Origin: Burkholderiaceae bacterium
Lineage (GTDB): Bacteria > Pseudomonadota > Gammaproteobacteria > Burkholderiales > Burkholderiaceae
DNA length: 12,000 bases
Assembly (NCBI GenBank): GCA_017998575.1
Contig: JAGOCV010000106.1
Coordinates: 1 to 12,000, forward strand
Direction: 5' to 3'
Below are positions 1 through 8,209 of the stretch, one piece after another. The notes beneath the pieces were generated by a model, which saw only the letters and a program-made list of their open reading frames with translations, was not told where the DNA came from and searched no databases. Every line of letters starts with the position of its first letter. Within the stretch, counting starts at the first letter, position 1. The translations under genes were made by a program, and so were the position numbers.

Positions 1-111
1 GGCCGAGCCCACGCCGCGCAGCACGGGACCGGCCTGCCGCTGCTCGTCGAGATCGGCCGTGCACGCGGCGATCACGATGCCGCGCGCGCCACCGTCCTGC
101 GGATTGACCAC
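1..111 (-). pseudogene. Displaced C-terminal part of the serine hydrolase, continuing off the left edge
   Basis: From the GTG at 111-109 down to position 1 the minus strand stays open in the alternative frame. It reads VVNPQDGGARGIVIAAC and onward. This matches the paralogue at 958-2220, which has LVSVRGRDAAQPVVIVAC at the same distance after KTG. Restoring one base in the C4 run at 111-114 (G4 on the coding strand) would rejoin the two parts. The gene therefore really extends left of position 1. The break could be a true pseudogene mutation or a homopolymer sequencing error; the window cannot decide. Confidence 0.75.
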
Positions 112-1079
112 CCCATGTGGCAGGCGCGCCGGTACTGCGTGCCGGTCTTGTGGATGATGGGCTGGCTCTTGGGAATGCCGCCTTCCATGCGGTAGTCGCC
201 GCGGCGGCCGAACTTCATGGCGGTGAACAGGCGCCTGGTGCTGTCGGGAGACAGCAGCTGTCCGCGCACCAGTTGCTCCAGCATGCTGCCGTAGCCTTCC
301 AGCGTCGCGCTGTTGAAGCCCTTGCGGTAATAGCTGGCGTAAGCCTCGTCGATGCTGCGCGTCTTCAGTTCGCCGACCGGCACGCCGATCGCGCGGCGCA
401 CCGCCTCGACGCGGCGCGGGCCCAGGGGCTCGGAGGCGACTTCGACGAGACGCTGGTTGGGCAGTTGCGCGGCCCTGGGGTGCAATTCGCCATACACGTC
501 GCGCCGCACCTGGGTGAGCGTCGTCAGCTTCTCGAAGCCTTTGCCCAGGTGCTTGCTGGCGCTGGCATTGAGCGTGTCTTCGCCGATGGTGCGAACTAGC
601 AGGTTGGCGGCGGTGTTGTCGCTCACGCCCAGCATCCGCGTGATCAGCGAATCGACCGTGTAGGCCGTGCCGGTGCGCGCCCACACCAGCTCGCCCGGCC
701 CGTCGATGCGGTCCGTATCCTGCACCGCCAGGCGCTGGTCGGTGCGCAGCTTGCCCGCGTCCACCTGCTGCAGCACGGCAATGGCGATCGGCACCTTGGC
801 GCTGGAGCTGAGGTACCAGGGGCGGTCGGCCGCGTAAGACAGGGATTCGCCGTTGTCCAGCCGTTTGACATACACGCCCAGTTGCCCCGGCGTCTCCTTG
901 TCGAGCTTCTCCAGGCGTGCCCGCAGGGCATCGCGCCAGTCGTCCGCGCGCGCGTGCTCAACGGGCGACAAGGCGAGCAACAGGCCCAGCGCGAGGGCCA
1001 CCGGCCACGGGCGCGGTGGCCGGCTCCGATGTGGTCTTCGCGGCAGCAATGGGTGCAACGGCAGGGCAGGCGGGTGCAT
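72..1079 (-). CDS. Exported class A beta-lactamase-like serine hydrolase, apparently frameshifted
   Basis: Seen: a Sec-type signal peptide (basic stretch to about residue 24, hydrophobic core about 26-38, likely cleavage after an A-R-A near residue 46). The penicillin-binding fold motifs are in order: S92-S-A-K95 (SxxK), S153-D-N155, and K311-T-G313. The start is an ATG with GGAG six bases upstream. The omega-loop region aligns to VRRDVYGEL rather than the class A ExxLN, so the deacylating glutamate of true class A enzymes appears absent. It is a paralogue of the next gene upstream (958-2220) and shares the HKTGTQ...RxC context. After KTG the frame leaves the family pattern and stops at 72, while the expected C-terminus continues in another frame to the window edge. 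Inferred: a periplasmic serine hydrolase or penicillin-interacting protein, probably broken or mis-sequenced. A resistance role is not supported. Confidence 0.8.
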   Translation of the reverse strand: MHPPALPLHPLLPRRPHRSRPPRPWPVALALGLLLALSPVEHARADDWRDALRARLEKLDKETPGQLGVYVKRLDNGESLSYAADRPWYLSSSAKVPIAIAVLQQVDAGKLRTDQRLAVQDTDRIDGPGELVWARTGTAYTVDSLITRMLGVSDNTAANLLVRTIGEDTLNASASKHLGKGFEKLTTLTQVRRDVYGELHPRAAQLPNQRLVEVASEPLGPRRVEAVRRAIGVPVGELKTRSIDEAYASYYRKGFNSATLEGYGSMLEQLVRGQLLSPDSTRRLFTAMKFGRRGDYRMEGGIPKSQPIIHKTGTQYRRACHMGWSIRRTVARAAS

Positions 1080-2220
1080 CGGTAACTCCAGAGGTGATCA
1101 GGCCCGAGCGGCAGATCGCCGCGCCGACGTCGCGCAACGCGTTCTCGCCGCGCACGGTAGAGGGTTCGCCCCGGGCGCAGGCGACGATGACGACCGGCTG
1201 CGCCGCGTCGCGGCCGCGCACGCTGACCAGGCCCGAATCGCAGACACGCTGGCGTTGCGTGCCCGTCTTGTGCGCGAACACGGTGTCTCGCGGAAGACCG
1301 GCACGGATGCGGCGCGAGCCGGTGACGGTGCGCTTCATCACGCCCAGCAGGTAGCGCGTGGACTCGGGCCCGAGCGCGTGGCCGGTGGCGATCAGCGAGA
1401 GCAGTTCGCCGTAGGCATCCAGGCGCGCCGAGTTCGCACCGCTGGCGTAGTACGCGCGCCAGGCGGCGTCCAGTGTCTTGAGGCGGAAGCGCTGCTGCGG
1501 CACGCCTGTCAGGTGCGAGAGCAGTGCCAGACGCGCCTTGTCGTCGGGCTGGCGATGCAGTTGCAGCAGGTCTTGTCCGGCCAGCCGGCTGGCGGCGGGC
1601 GTCAACTGGCCATAGACGAGGCGGCGGACGTCGGCCAGCGTGGTGATGCGGCCGAATCCCCTGGGCACCAGCGAGGTGACGACCTCGTTCACTACGCGCA
1701 CGCCCACCAGGTCGATCAGCATGTCGGTGGCCGTGTTGTCGCTGTGGATGATCATCTGGTCGATCAGCAAGCGGACGGGCAGCGGCGTGCCCACGGCCTG
1801 GCGGTTGGTGTTGCCGGCACCGTCGACGTAGTCGGAAGCGCGCAGCGTCACGGGGGTGTCGAGCGACAACTGCCCGGCGTCGATGGCGCGCAGCACCGCG
1901 ATGGCCACGGGAACCTTGACCGAGGACGCGATGTACCAGTCCTGCCCGGCCTTGTAGTCCACCGAGATGCCCGATGCGAGATCCCGCACATAGACACCGA
2001 TGTCGGCGCGGTGGGCGTCGTCGATGCGCGGCAGTTCGGCCGACAGGCGCTGCTCCCATGCCGTGCCACCGGGCGCACCGCGCACCGCGGGGGCCGGTGG
2101 ATCGGCTGGCAGCCATTGCGCATGAGCCGACACGCTACCGGCCGCCAGACCGAAGGCAGCCATGGCGCGCAGGGCAGGACAGACGAGAAAGCGGGGAATG
2201 CGGGCAGTCACGGGCAGCAA
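958..2220 (-). CDS. Exported class A beta-lactamase-like serine hydrolase
   Basis: Seen: an N-terminal signal peptide (hydrophobic core AMAAFGLAAGSVSA, likely cleavage after A-H-A near residue 34), then SxxK as S99-S-V-K102, SDN at S160-D-N162, and KTG at K318-T-G320. As in the paralogue, the omega-loop aligns to VRRLVYGQL without the catalytic Glu of class A beta-lactamases, so efficient hydrolysis of beta-lactams is doubtful. The open frame begins at a TTG. GTG at 2211 is an alternative that keeps the signal peptide, ATG at 2163 leaves a shorter one, and no start has a convincing ribosome site. After the expected family C-terminus (about residue 374) a 46-residue Ala/Pro-rich tail runs into the next gene. 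A TGA in the neighbouring frame lies exactly at that point. It follows nikR on the same strand after about 125 bases. Substrate unknown. Confidence 0.82.
   Translation of the reverse strand: MLPVTARIPRFLVCPALRAMAAFGLAAGSVSAHAQWLPADPPAPAVRGAPGGTAWEQRLSAELPRIDDAHRADIGVYVRDLASGISVDYKAGQDWYIASSVKVPVAIAVLRAIDAGQLSLDTPVTLRASDYVDGAGNTNRQAVGTPLPVRLLIDQMIIHSDNTATDMLIDLVGVRVVNEVVTSLVPRGFGRITTLADVRRLVYGQLTPAASRLAGQDLLQLHRQPDDKARLALLSHLTGVPQQRFRLKTLDAAWRAYYASGANSARLDAYGELLSLIATGHALGPESTRYLLGVMKRTVTGSRRIRAGLPRDTVFAHKTGTQRQRVCDSGLVSVRGRDAAQPVVIVACARGEPSTVRGENALRDVGAAICRSGLITSGVTDAPACPAVAPIAAAKTTSEPATAPVAGGPRAGPVARLVAR
1086..1089 (-). promoter_or_regulatory. Ribosome binding site of the left serine hydrolase
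   Basis: GGAG lies six bases before the ATG at 1079-1077. It supports that start even though it falls inside the long C-terminal tail of the upstream paralogue. Two adjacent genes therefore overlap by about 120 bases, in different frames. Confidence 0.55.
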
Positions 2221-2344
2221 CGGGCTGGGCGCGCGTCGGACGACGCGTTGCCGAAACCGCAGTGTCTGCGGGCACGTGCGGCCTGCGTGTCGGACAGCGC
2301 CGATAGCCGGGTCAGCCGGCGCCGGAAGGCGCGCCCGCCCGTGC

Positions 2345-2884
2345 TCAGTTGATGGGCTTCAGATGCGTGTGGCGAGCGCGGGTCGTCTCGCCCTCGCCGT
2401 GATCGTGGCCATGAGCGTGGGCATGCGTGTGCCCGTGCGGATGGGCGTGCGGATGCGTGTGCCCCGAGTCTTCCGCCAGCGGCACCAGGTGCACGTTGCC
2501 GTGCCGCACGCCGCGCAGCGCCACGAGTTGCTGGGCGAACGCCTGCACGGCCGCCGTGGGGCCGCGCAGCACGACCGTCTCCATGCAATGGTCGTGATCG
2601 AGGTGCGTGTGCAGGCTGGTCACCACCAGGTCGTGCTGGTCGTGCTGCAGGCTCATGACGCGGGTGGAGACGCTGTGCTCGTGGTGGTTGTACACGTAGC
2701 TCACGCTGGCCACGCACCAGTGCGCACCGCCCGCCGGGCCCGATGCCTGGAGCGTGGCGTGGCCCAGTTCGTGGCGCAGCAGGTCGCGCACGGCCTCGCT
2801 GCGGTTGCCGTAGCCGCGCGCGGCGATCATGCCGTCGAACTGTTGCGCCAGCTCGTCGTCGAGCGAGATGGTGAAGCGCTGCAT
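2345..2884 (-). CDS. nikR: Nickel-responsive transcriptional repressor NikR with His-rich tail
   Basis: A 179-residue protein. The N-terminal ribbon-helix-helix (MQRFTISLDDELAQQFDGMI, then NRSEAVRDLLR) binds DNA; the C-terminal ACT-like domain binds Ni(II). The ligand set of the family is visible: H92-x-H94 and C100 in HTHLDHDHC, with further His in SLQHDQHDL matching the E. coli His76 region. Known role: a tetramer that represses nickel uptake or nickel-enzyme genes when Ni is bound. Unusual: after the normal end (about residue 139) there is a tail in which every second residue is His over 22 residues (142-163, 11 His). Start ATG at 2884 with GGAGG five bases upstream. It lies 29 bases after ureG on the same strand and is probably the last gene of the urease operon. 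Its target genes are not shown by the sequence. Confidence 0.93.
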   Translation of the reverse strand: MQRFTISLDDELAQQFDGMIAARGYGNRSEAVRDLLRHELGHATLQASGPAGGAHWCVASVSYVYNHHEHSVSTRVMSLQHDQHDLVVTSLHTHLDHDHCMETVVLRGPTAAVQAFAQQLVALRGVRHGNVHLVPLAEDSGHTHPHAHPHGHTHAHAHGHDHGEGETTRARHTHLKPIN

Positions 2885-2913
2885 GGCGGCCTCCGTGCGC
2901 GGCAGGGCGTGGC

Positions 2914-3564
2914 TCAGGCAGCGGCGAGCATGCCGCGCTTTTCGATGAACGAGACCACCTCGTCCAGGCCCGAGAGCGTCTTGAGGTTGGTCATCACGAA
3001 CGGCTTGGTGGGCCGCATGCGGCGCGTGTCGGACTCCATCACGTCGAGGTTGGCGCCCACGTGCGGCGCGAGATCGGTCTTGTTGATGACGAACAGGTCG
3101 CTCTTGGTGATGCCGGGGCCGCCCTTGCGCGGGATCTTCTCGCCCGCGGCGACGTCGATCACGTAGATGGTGAGGTCGGACAGCTCGGGGCTGAAGGTGG
3201 CCGCGAGGTTGTCGCCGCCCGATTCGACGAACACCACGTCGGCGTCGGGGTAGTCGCCCAGCATGCGGTCGATGGCTTCGAGATTGATCGAGCAGTCCTC
3301 GCGGATGGCCGTGTGCGGGCAACCGCCGGTTTCCACGCCCATGATGCGTTCGGCCGGCAGTGCGCCGCTCACGGTGAGCAGGCGCTGGTCTTCCTTGGTG
3401 TAGATGTCGTTGGTGATGGCGATCAGGTCCCACTTGTCGCGCATGGCCTTGCACAGCATTTCGAGCAGGGTCGTCTTGCCGGAGCCGACCGGCCCGCCGA
3501 TGCCCACGCGCAGCGGCGGCAGCGTTTTGGTGCGGTTGGGGATGTGGTGCAGGGCGGAGGTCAT
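2914..3564 (-). CDS. ureG: Urease accessory GTPase UreG
   Basis: A 216-residue SIMIBI-class GTPase that powers nickel insertion into urease together with UreE, UreF and UreD in the cytoplasm. Seen: P-loop GPVGSGKTT near residues 24-32, the nickel-binding C82-P-H84 motif in [11 protein letters not shown], the switch segment [18 protein letters not shown], and the guanine-specificity motif NKTDLAP. Start ATG at 3564 is chosen because AAGGA lies eight bases upstream and the protein then has the usual family length; the frame stays open further upstream but only as an alternative reading of ureF. It lies 31 bases after ureF and 29 before nikR on the same strand, consistent with co-transcription. 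Confidence 0.96.
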   Translation of the reverse strand: MTSALHHIPNRTKTLPPLRVGIGGPVGSGKTTLLEMLCKAMRDKWDLIAITNDIYTKEDQRLLTVSGALPAERIMGVETGGCPHTAIREDCSINLEAIDRMLGDYPDADVVFVESGGDNLAATFSPELSDLTIYVIDVAAGEKIPRKGGPGITKSDLFVINKTDLAPHVGANLDVMESDTRRMRPTKPFVMTNLKTLSGLDEVVSFIEKRGMLAAA

Positions 3565-3595
3565 GGTGTCGGTCCTTCGTGAAGGGTGAACGGCG

Positions 3596-4318
3596 TCAGC
3601 TGCGGAACAGCCGCGAGTATTGCGTTTCGTGCCGGGCCGAGAGGATGGCCAGGCGTGGAGAGAAGGCCTGGCGCGCGTCGTCGGGCAGGGCGATGGCGGC
3701 GTCGACGGCGGCCGGAATGTCGGCCGCCAGCCGCGCCAGGATGCGCTGCCCCGCGCTCTGGCCCAGTGGCACGGCGCGCACGGCCGCGGCCACCATGTTC
3801 TCGGCCCAGCCGAAGGCGAAGGCCAGCGCGGCGTCGCGCACCGGCGCACCCGTGCGCGACGCGGCGAAGGCAAAGGCCACGGGGTAGGTGGCGGGCAGGC
3901 CGGCGAAGCAGGCTGCCGCGTCGGCGTGCCGCAGCTTGAGCCATTCGACGAACGAGCGGCCCATCTGCTCGGTCTGCAGGCGCAGCTCGGCGCTCTCGCG
4001 CGTGGCGAGCACCCAGGCGGTGAGGGCCTGCAGGCCAACGCGGTCGTTCGCACGCCAGGCCGGCACTGCCCGCGCCAGCACGGCGAGATCGGCCCGTGCG
4101 AAGGTCAGGTGCAACTGGTCGACCAGCCAGGGTGTGGCCGTGGCTTCGTCCTTCACGCCGGCCCACTCGACGGCCGCCTCCAGCCCCTCGGAATACGAGA
4201 AGCCGCCCACGGGCAACGCCGGCGAGGCGAGCCAGATGAGCTCGAGCAGGCTCGCCGCGTCGAGCGCGGCCGCAGCTGCCGGCTGCACGTCAGTGGGAAT
4301 GGCGGTGGCCGTGGTCAT
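3596..4318 (-). CDS. ureF: Urease accessory protein UreF
   Basis: About 240 residues, all-helical, no catalytic motif. It acts as the scaffold and fidelity factor of the UreDFG activation complex that loads nickel into apo-urease. Recognised from the N-terminal signature [24 protein letters not shown], the middle segment [14 protein letters not shown], and the C-terminal [13 protein letters not shown]. The start is uncertain: ATG at 4318 overlaps the end of ureE by 29 bases, while GTG at 4288 begins one base after the ureE stop; neither has a good Shine-Dalgarno. The frame is open farther upstream to 4498, but that Thr/Ile/His-rich stretch is only the His-repeat DNA of ureE read in another frame, and it is not part of UreF. 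Likely translationally coupled to ureE. Confidence 0.93.
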   Translation of the reverse strand: MTTATAIPTDVQPAAAAALDAASLLELIWLASPALPVGGFSYSEGLEAAVEWAGVKDEATATPWLVDQLHLTFARADLAVLARAVPAWRANDRVGLQALTAWVLATRESAELRLQTEQMGRSFVEWLKLRHADAAACFAGLPATYPVAFAFAASRTGAPVRDAALAFAFGWAENMVAAAVRAVPLGQSAGQRILARLAADIPAAVDAAIALPDDARQAFSPRLAILSARHETQYSRLFRS

Positions 4319-4955
4319 GGCCGTGATTGTGGGGATGGCCGTGATCGTGACCGTGTGCGTGGGCTTGTGCCGGTGTGACTGCCGGTGCATGGGGATGTGC
4401 GTGGCCGTGATCACCGCCGTGCGCGTGGCCTGCGTGGTCGTGGCCATGGCCGTGCGAATGGTCGTGACCGTGCGAATGGTCGTGACCGTGCGACGCACCG
4501 TGCGCTCCGTAAGCGCCGCCCTCGGGCTCGAACGCCTCGTCGGCCGCGCGCACGATCAGGTGCATGGCGCGCAGCATGTCGGCCAGCACGTGGTCGGGCT
4601 CGATCTTCAGGTGCGTGGGCGTGAGCTCGATCGGCACGTGCCGATTGCCCAGGTGATAGGCCGCGCGCAGCAGATCGAACGGCGTGCCGTGCTCGGTGCA
4701 GTGCGTGATGACCAGCACCGGCTGCGGCGCGGCCACCACGCGGATCAGCGATCCGTCGGCCGCCACCAGCACGTCGTTGCCGCGCACCTGCGTGCCGCGC
4801 GGCAGGAAAACGCCCAGCGCGCGGCCCTGGCTGTCGGTGGCGTCGAAGCGGCTCTTCTGGCGCACGTCCCAGTCGAGCTGGACGGTGGCGGCGCGCTTGA
4901 GCAGCACGGGCGCGAGGCCCTGGCCGGCGGGAATGAGTTTGGAGACCTGGAGCAT
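4290..4955 (-). CDS. ureE: Urease nickel metallochaperone UreE with long His-rich tail
   Basis: A 221-residue protein. The N-terminal peptide-binding domain ([10 protein letters not shown] region precedes the second domain) is followed by the metal-binding domain with [12 protein letters not shown]; the second His of that motif corresponds to the dimer-interface Ni ligand (His96 of the Klebsiella protein). Role: binds Ni(II) in the cytoplasm and hands it to UreG. Unusual: the last 72 residues (about 150-221) contain 29 His, mostly in [12 protein letters not shown] and AHPH repeats, longer than the short His tail of Klebsiella UreE. Start ATG at 4955 has only a weak AAG upstream. Its usual neighbour ureC is separated by about 695 bases holding a toxin-antitoxin pair on the other strand, so ureE probably needs its own promoter or read-through from ureC. 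Confidence 0.94.
   Translation of the reverse strand: MLQVSKLIPAGQGLAPVLLKRAATVQLDWDVRQKSRFDATDSQGRALGVFLPRGTQVRGNDVLVAADGSLIRVVAAPQPVLVITHCTEHGTPFDLLRAAYHLGNRHVPIELTPTHLKIEPDHVLADMLRAMHLIVRAADEAFEPEGGAYGAHGASHGHDHSHGHDHSHGHGHDHAGHAHGGDHGHAHPHAPAVTPAQAHAHGHDHGHPHNHGHDHGHRHSH
4451..4493 (-). repeat. 18-bp tandem repeat inside the ureE His tail
   Basis: CGTGCGAATGGTCGTGAC occurs twice without a mismatch (4451-4468 and 4469-4486), followed by seven bases of a third copy. On the coding strand it encodes repeated GHDHSH. The 18-bp unit keeps frame, so copy-number change would lengthen or shorten the His tail without breaking UreE. Confidence 0.85.
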
Positions 4956-4985
4956 GACTTGGCGGCGATCGATAATCCGGGAATA

Positions 4986-4999
4986 ATAACGCTCGTTAT
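4986..4999. promoter_or_regulatory. Palindromic operator candidate in the AT-rich ureE/antitoxin gap
   Basis: ATAACG-CT-CGTTAT is a perfect 6-bp inverted repeat inside a 40-base stretch (4971-5010) that is only 35% G+C in an otherwise GC-rich window. A -10-like TATAAC (4997-5002) overlaps its right arm in the plus direction, and TATTAT (4983-4988) lies at its left arm on the minus strand; no good -35 was found for either. AbrB/MazE-type antitoxins usually autorepress by binding palindromes over their promoter, so this is a reasonable operator. The gap is divergent and could serve ureE as well. Confidence 0.45.
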
Positions 5000-5024
5000 A
5001 ACTATTCTTCAGGAGTTCGCCGTC

Positions 5025-5252
5025 ATGTCCGCACTCAAGCTCACCCAGATCGGCAATTCGGTTGGCGTGATCCTGCCCAAGGAATGGTTGGCGCGACTCA
5101 AGGTCGAGAAAGGTGACACCCTGTTTGTCACCGAGGCCGCCAACGGCGGAATGACGTTGACGCCGTACGATCCATCGCTCGACGAACAACTCGAACTCGG
5201 ACGCGAGTTCATGCGCGAGTACCGGGATACCTTCCGGCAGTTGGCCAAATGA
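5025..5252 (+). CDS. AbrB/MazE-family antitoxin
   Basis: A 75-residue protein. Residues 1 to about 45 form a SpoVT/AbrB swapped-hairpin DNA-binding domain, with the typical KLTQIGNSVGVILPKE start and LKVEKGDTLFV strand. The remaining acidic, helical C-terminus (EQLELGREFMREYRDTF) fits the toxin-wrapping segment of an antitoxin. Start ATG at 5025, with AGGAG at 5011-5015 nine bases upstream. Its TGA overlaps the ATG of the toxin gene (ATGA), indicating translational coupling. It probably neutralises the downstream Doc protein and represses its own promoter at the palindrome at 4986-4999. It is transcribed against the urease genes on both sides, and its composition is visibly less GC-rich than theirs, consistent with later insertion. 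Confidence 0.88.
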   Translation: MSALKLTQIGNSVGVILPKEWLARLKVEKGDTLFVTEAANGGMTLTPYDPSLDEQLELGREFMREYRDTFRQLAK

Positions 5253-5638
5253 GCTGGCGCTGGATCGACCGTCGCGCACTTGTCCTGCTGCATGACGAAA
5301 GCCTGGCCGAGCATGGCGGCTCTGCCGGTTTGCGTGACGAGGGCCTGTTCGATTCGGCGCTTGCACGGCCCTTGAATCTGATGGCTTATGGATCGCCCGA
5401 TGTTGCTGAGCTGGCGGCGGCCTACGGCGTCGGTCTGGCCAAGAATCATCCGTTCGTGGACGGGAACAAGCGCGTTGCTTTTCTTGCCGTGGGCCTTTTC
5501 CTTTTCCTCAACGGTCAGCGATTGAACGCGACCCAGGCCGAGGCAACGCTGGTCATGCTCGACGTTGCCGCCGGTGCCATCAACGAAATGACGTTTGCTG
5601 AATGGATTCGCCAGCATATTCAGCCACGCGCCGCCTGA
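5249..5638 (+). CDS. doc: Doc-type (Fic fold) death-on-curing toxin
   Basis: A 129-residue Fic/Doc protein. The catalytic loop is NHPFVDGNKR with H67 and the GNKR anion-binding motif, matching HxFx(D/N)(A/G)NKR. Upstream segments GLRDEGLFDSALARP and AAAYGVGLAKNHPF are the conserved Doc family helices. The known member, phage P1 Doc, phosphorylates elongation factor Tu and stops translation; other Fic proteins transfer AMP. The length agrees with Doc (about 126 residues). It is coupled to the antitoxin by a 4-base overlap. The stop lies only 12 bases from the ureC stop on the opposite strand, with no recognisable terminator between them, so ureC transcription can run antisense through this gene. 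Pairing of Doc with an AbrB-type antitoxin rather than Phd is known among hybrid modules. Confidence 0.92.
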   Translation: MSWRWIDRRALVLLHDESLAEHGGSAGLRDEGLFDSALARPLNLMAYGSPDVAELAAAYGVGLAKNHPFVDGNKRVAFLAVGLFLFLNGQRLNATQAEATLVMLDVAAGAINEMTFAEWIRQHIQPRAA

Positions 5639-5650
5639 TCGGCGCCCACC

Positions 5651-7399
<1,749 letters not shown>

Positions 7400-7439
7400 G
7401 TCGTGTGTTCTCTCTTCTATCGCTTCAGCGGGCCCGCGC

Positions 7440-7745
7440 TCAGAGCGCGCCCTGCACCAGAGCGCGGAAGCCGTACACCACGCGGTCGCCCGCGTAGTCC
7501 ACCAGTTCCACCGTACGCTGCTGGCCGGGCTCGAAGCGCACCGCCGTGCCCGAGGCGATGTTCAGGCGCATGCCGCGCGCAGCGGCGCGGTCGAAATCGA
7601 GCGCGCCGTTGGTTTCCGCGAAGTGGTAGTGCGAGCCCACCTGGATCGGTCGGCTGGCGGTGTTCTTCACCAGCACGGTGAGCGTGCGGCGGCCGGGGTT
7701 GAGCACGTGGTCGTCGCCATCGACGATGAGTTCGCCAGGGATCAT
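7440..7745 (-). CDS. ureB: Urease beta subunit UreB
   Basis: A 101-residue structural subunit of urease. Recognised from MIPGELIV at the start, [19 protein letters not shown] in the middle, and [27 protein letters not shown] split across the conserved beta fold. It contacts the UreC flap region in the trimer. Start ATG at 7745; GAGG at 7756-7759 overlaps the ureA stop, ten bases upstream, so translation is probably coupled. Separate ureA and ureB genes are the usual bacterial three-subunit arrangement, unlike the fused form of Helicobacter. Confidence 0.97.
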   Translation of the reverse strand: MIPGELIVDGDDHVLNPGRRTLTVLVKNTASRPIQVGSHYHFAETNGALDFDRAAARGMRLNIASGTAVRFEPGQQRTVELVDYAGDRVVYGFRALVQGAL

Positions 7746-7757
7746 GGTCGTGTCGCC

Positions 7758-8060
<303 letters not shown>

Positions 8061-8103
8061 GGCCTGCGATGTATGGGGGCGATGCGGACGATTATGTGGA
8101 TGT

Positions 8104-8119
8104 TGCAAGGCCCATGCCG
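8104..8119 (-). promoter_or_regulatory. Sigma-54-like -24/-12 element facing ureA
   Basis: Minus strand CGGCAT-GGGCC-TTGCA against the consensus TGGCAC-N5-TTGCW: the -12 part is perfect, the -24 GG is kept, two positions differ, and spacing is exactly right. It predicts a transcription start near 8093 and a leader of about 33 bases to the ureA ATG. No NtrC-type enhancer site was recognised nearby. A sigma-70-like -10 CATAAT (8091-8096, minus strand) is an alternative, but it has no good -35. Confidence 0.4.
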
Positions 8120-8182
8120 GGCCACCCCTGCGGCAGCGTGGAAACGGCGCCGCCGCCGTGCCGCGGGCGGATCGGCCGTCAA

Positions 8183-8198
8183 TGGCACGGAAGCTGCA
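8183..8198 (+). promoter_or_regulatory. Sigma-54-like -24/-12 element facing the permease-kinase gene
   Basis: Plus strand TGGCAC-GGAAG-CTGCA matches TGGCAC-N5-TTGCW at all positions but one, with correct spacing. The predicted start of transcription (near 8209) is one base from the GTG taken as the gene start, so if this promoter is real, translation probably begins farther in. GTG at 8291, preceded by GAGG at 8276-8279, is a candidate. Confidence 0.4.
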
Positions 8199-8209
8199 CC
8201 GCTGCTGGC

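Noticed and set aside
644..2116. 490-codon open frame on the minus strand across both serine hydrolases
   Set aside because: Arg/Ala/His-rich low-complexity product in a different frame from two genes with signal peptides and SxxK/SDN/KTG motifs.
2319..2332. GCGCC-GGAA-GGCGC hairpin between nikR and the serine hydrolase gene
   Set aside because: Only a 5-bp stem with no T-run on either strand; too weak to call a terminator in GC-rich DNA.
4319..4498. N-terminal extension of UreF rich in Thr, Ile and His
   Set aside because: It is the ureE His-repeat DNA read in another frame; the UreF family begins near the LASPALPVG segment.
4296..4500. Short repeated units that might resemble a CRISPR or satellite array
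   Set aside because: The units follow the codon pattern of His-rich UreE and have no spacers.
8061..8108. Sixteen-residue His/Pro extension of UreA from a TTG
   Set aside because: UreA almost always begins [10 protein letters not shown], and the extension would cover the promoter region.
8061..8209. NikR operator (GTATGA-N16-TCATAC type) upstream of ureA
   Set aside because: A GTATG half-site occurs near 8071, but no matching second half at the proper distance was found.
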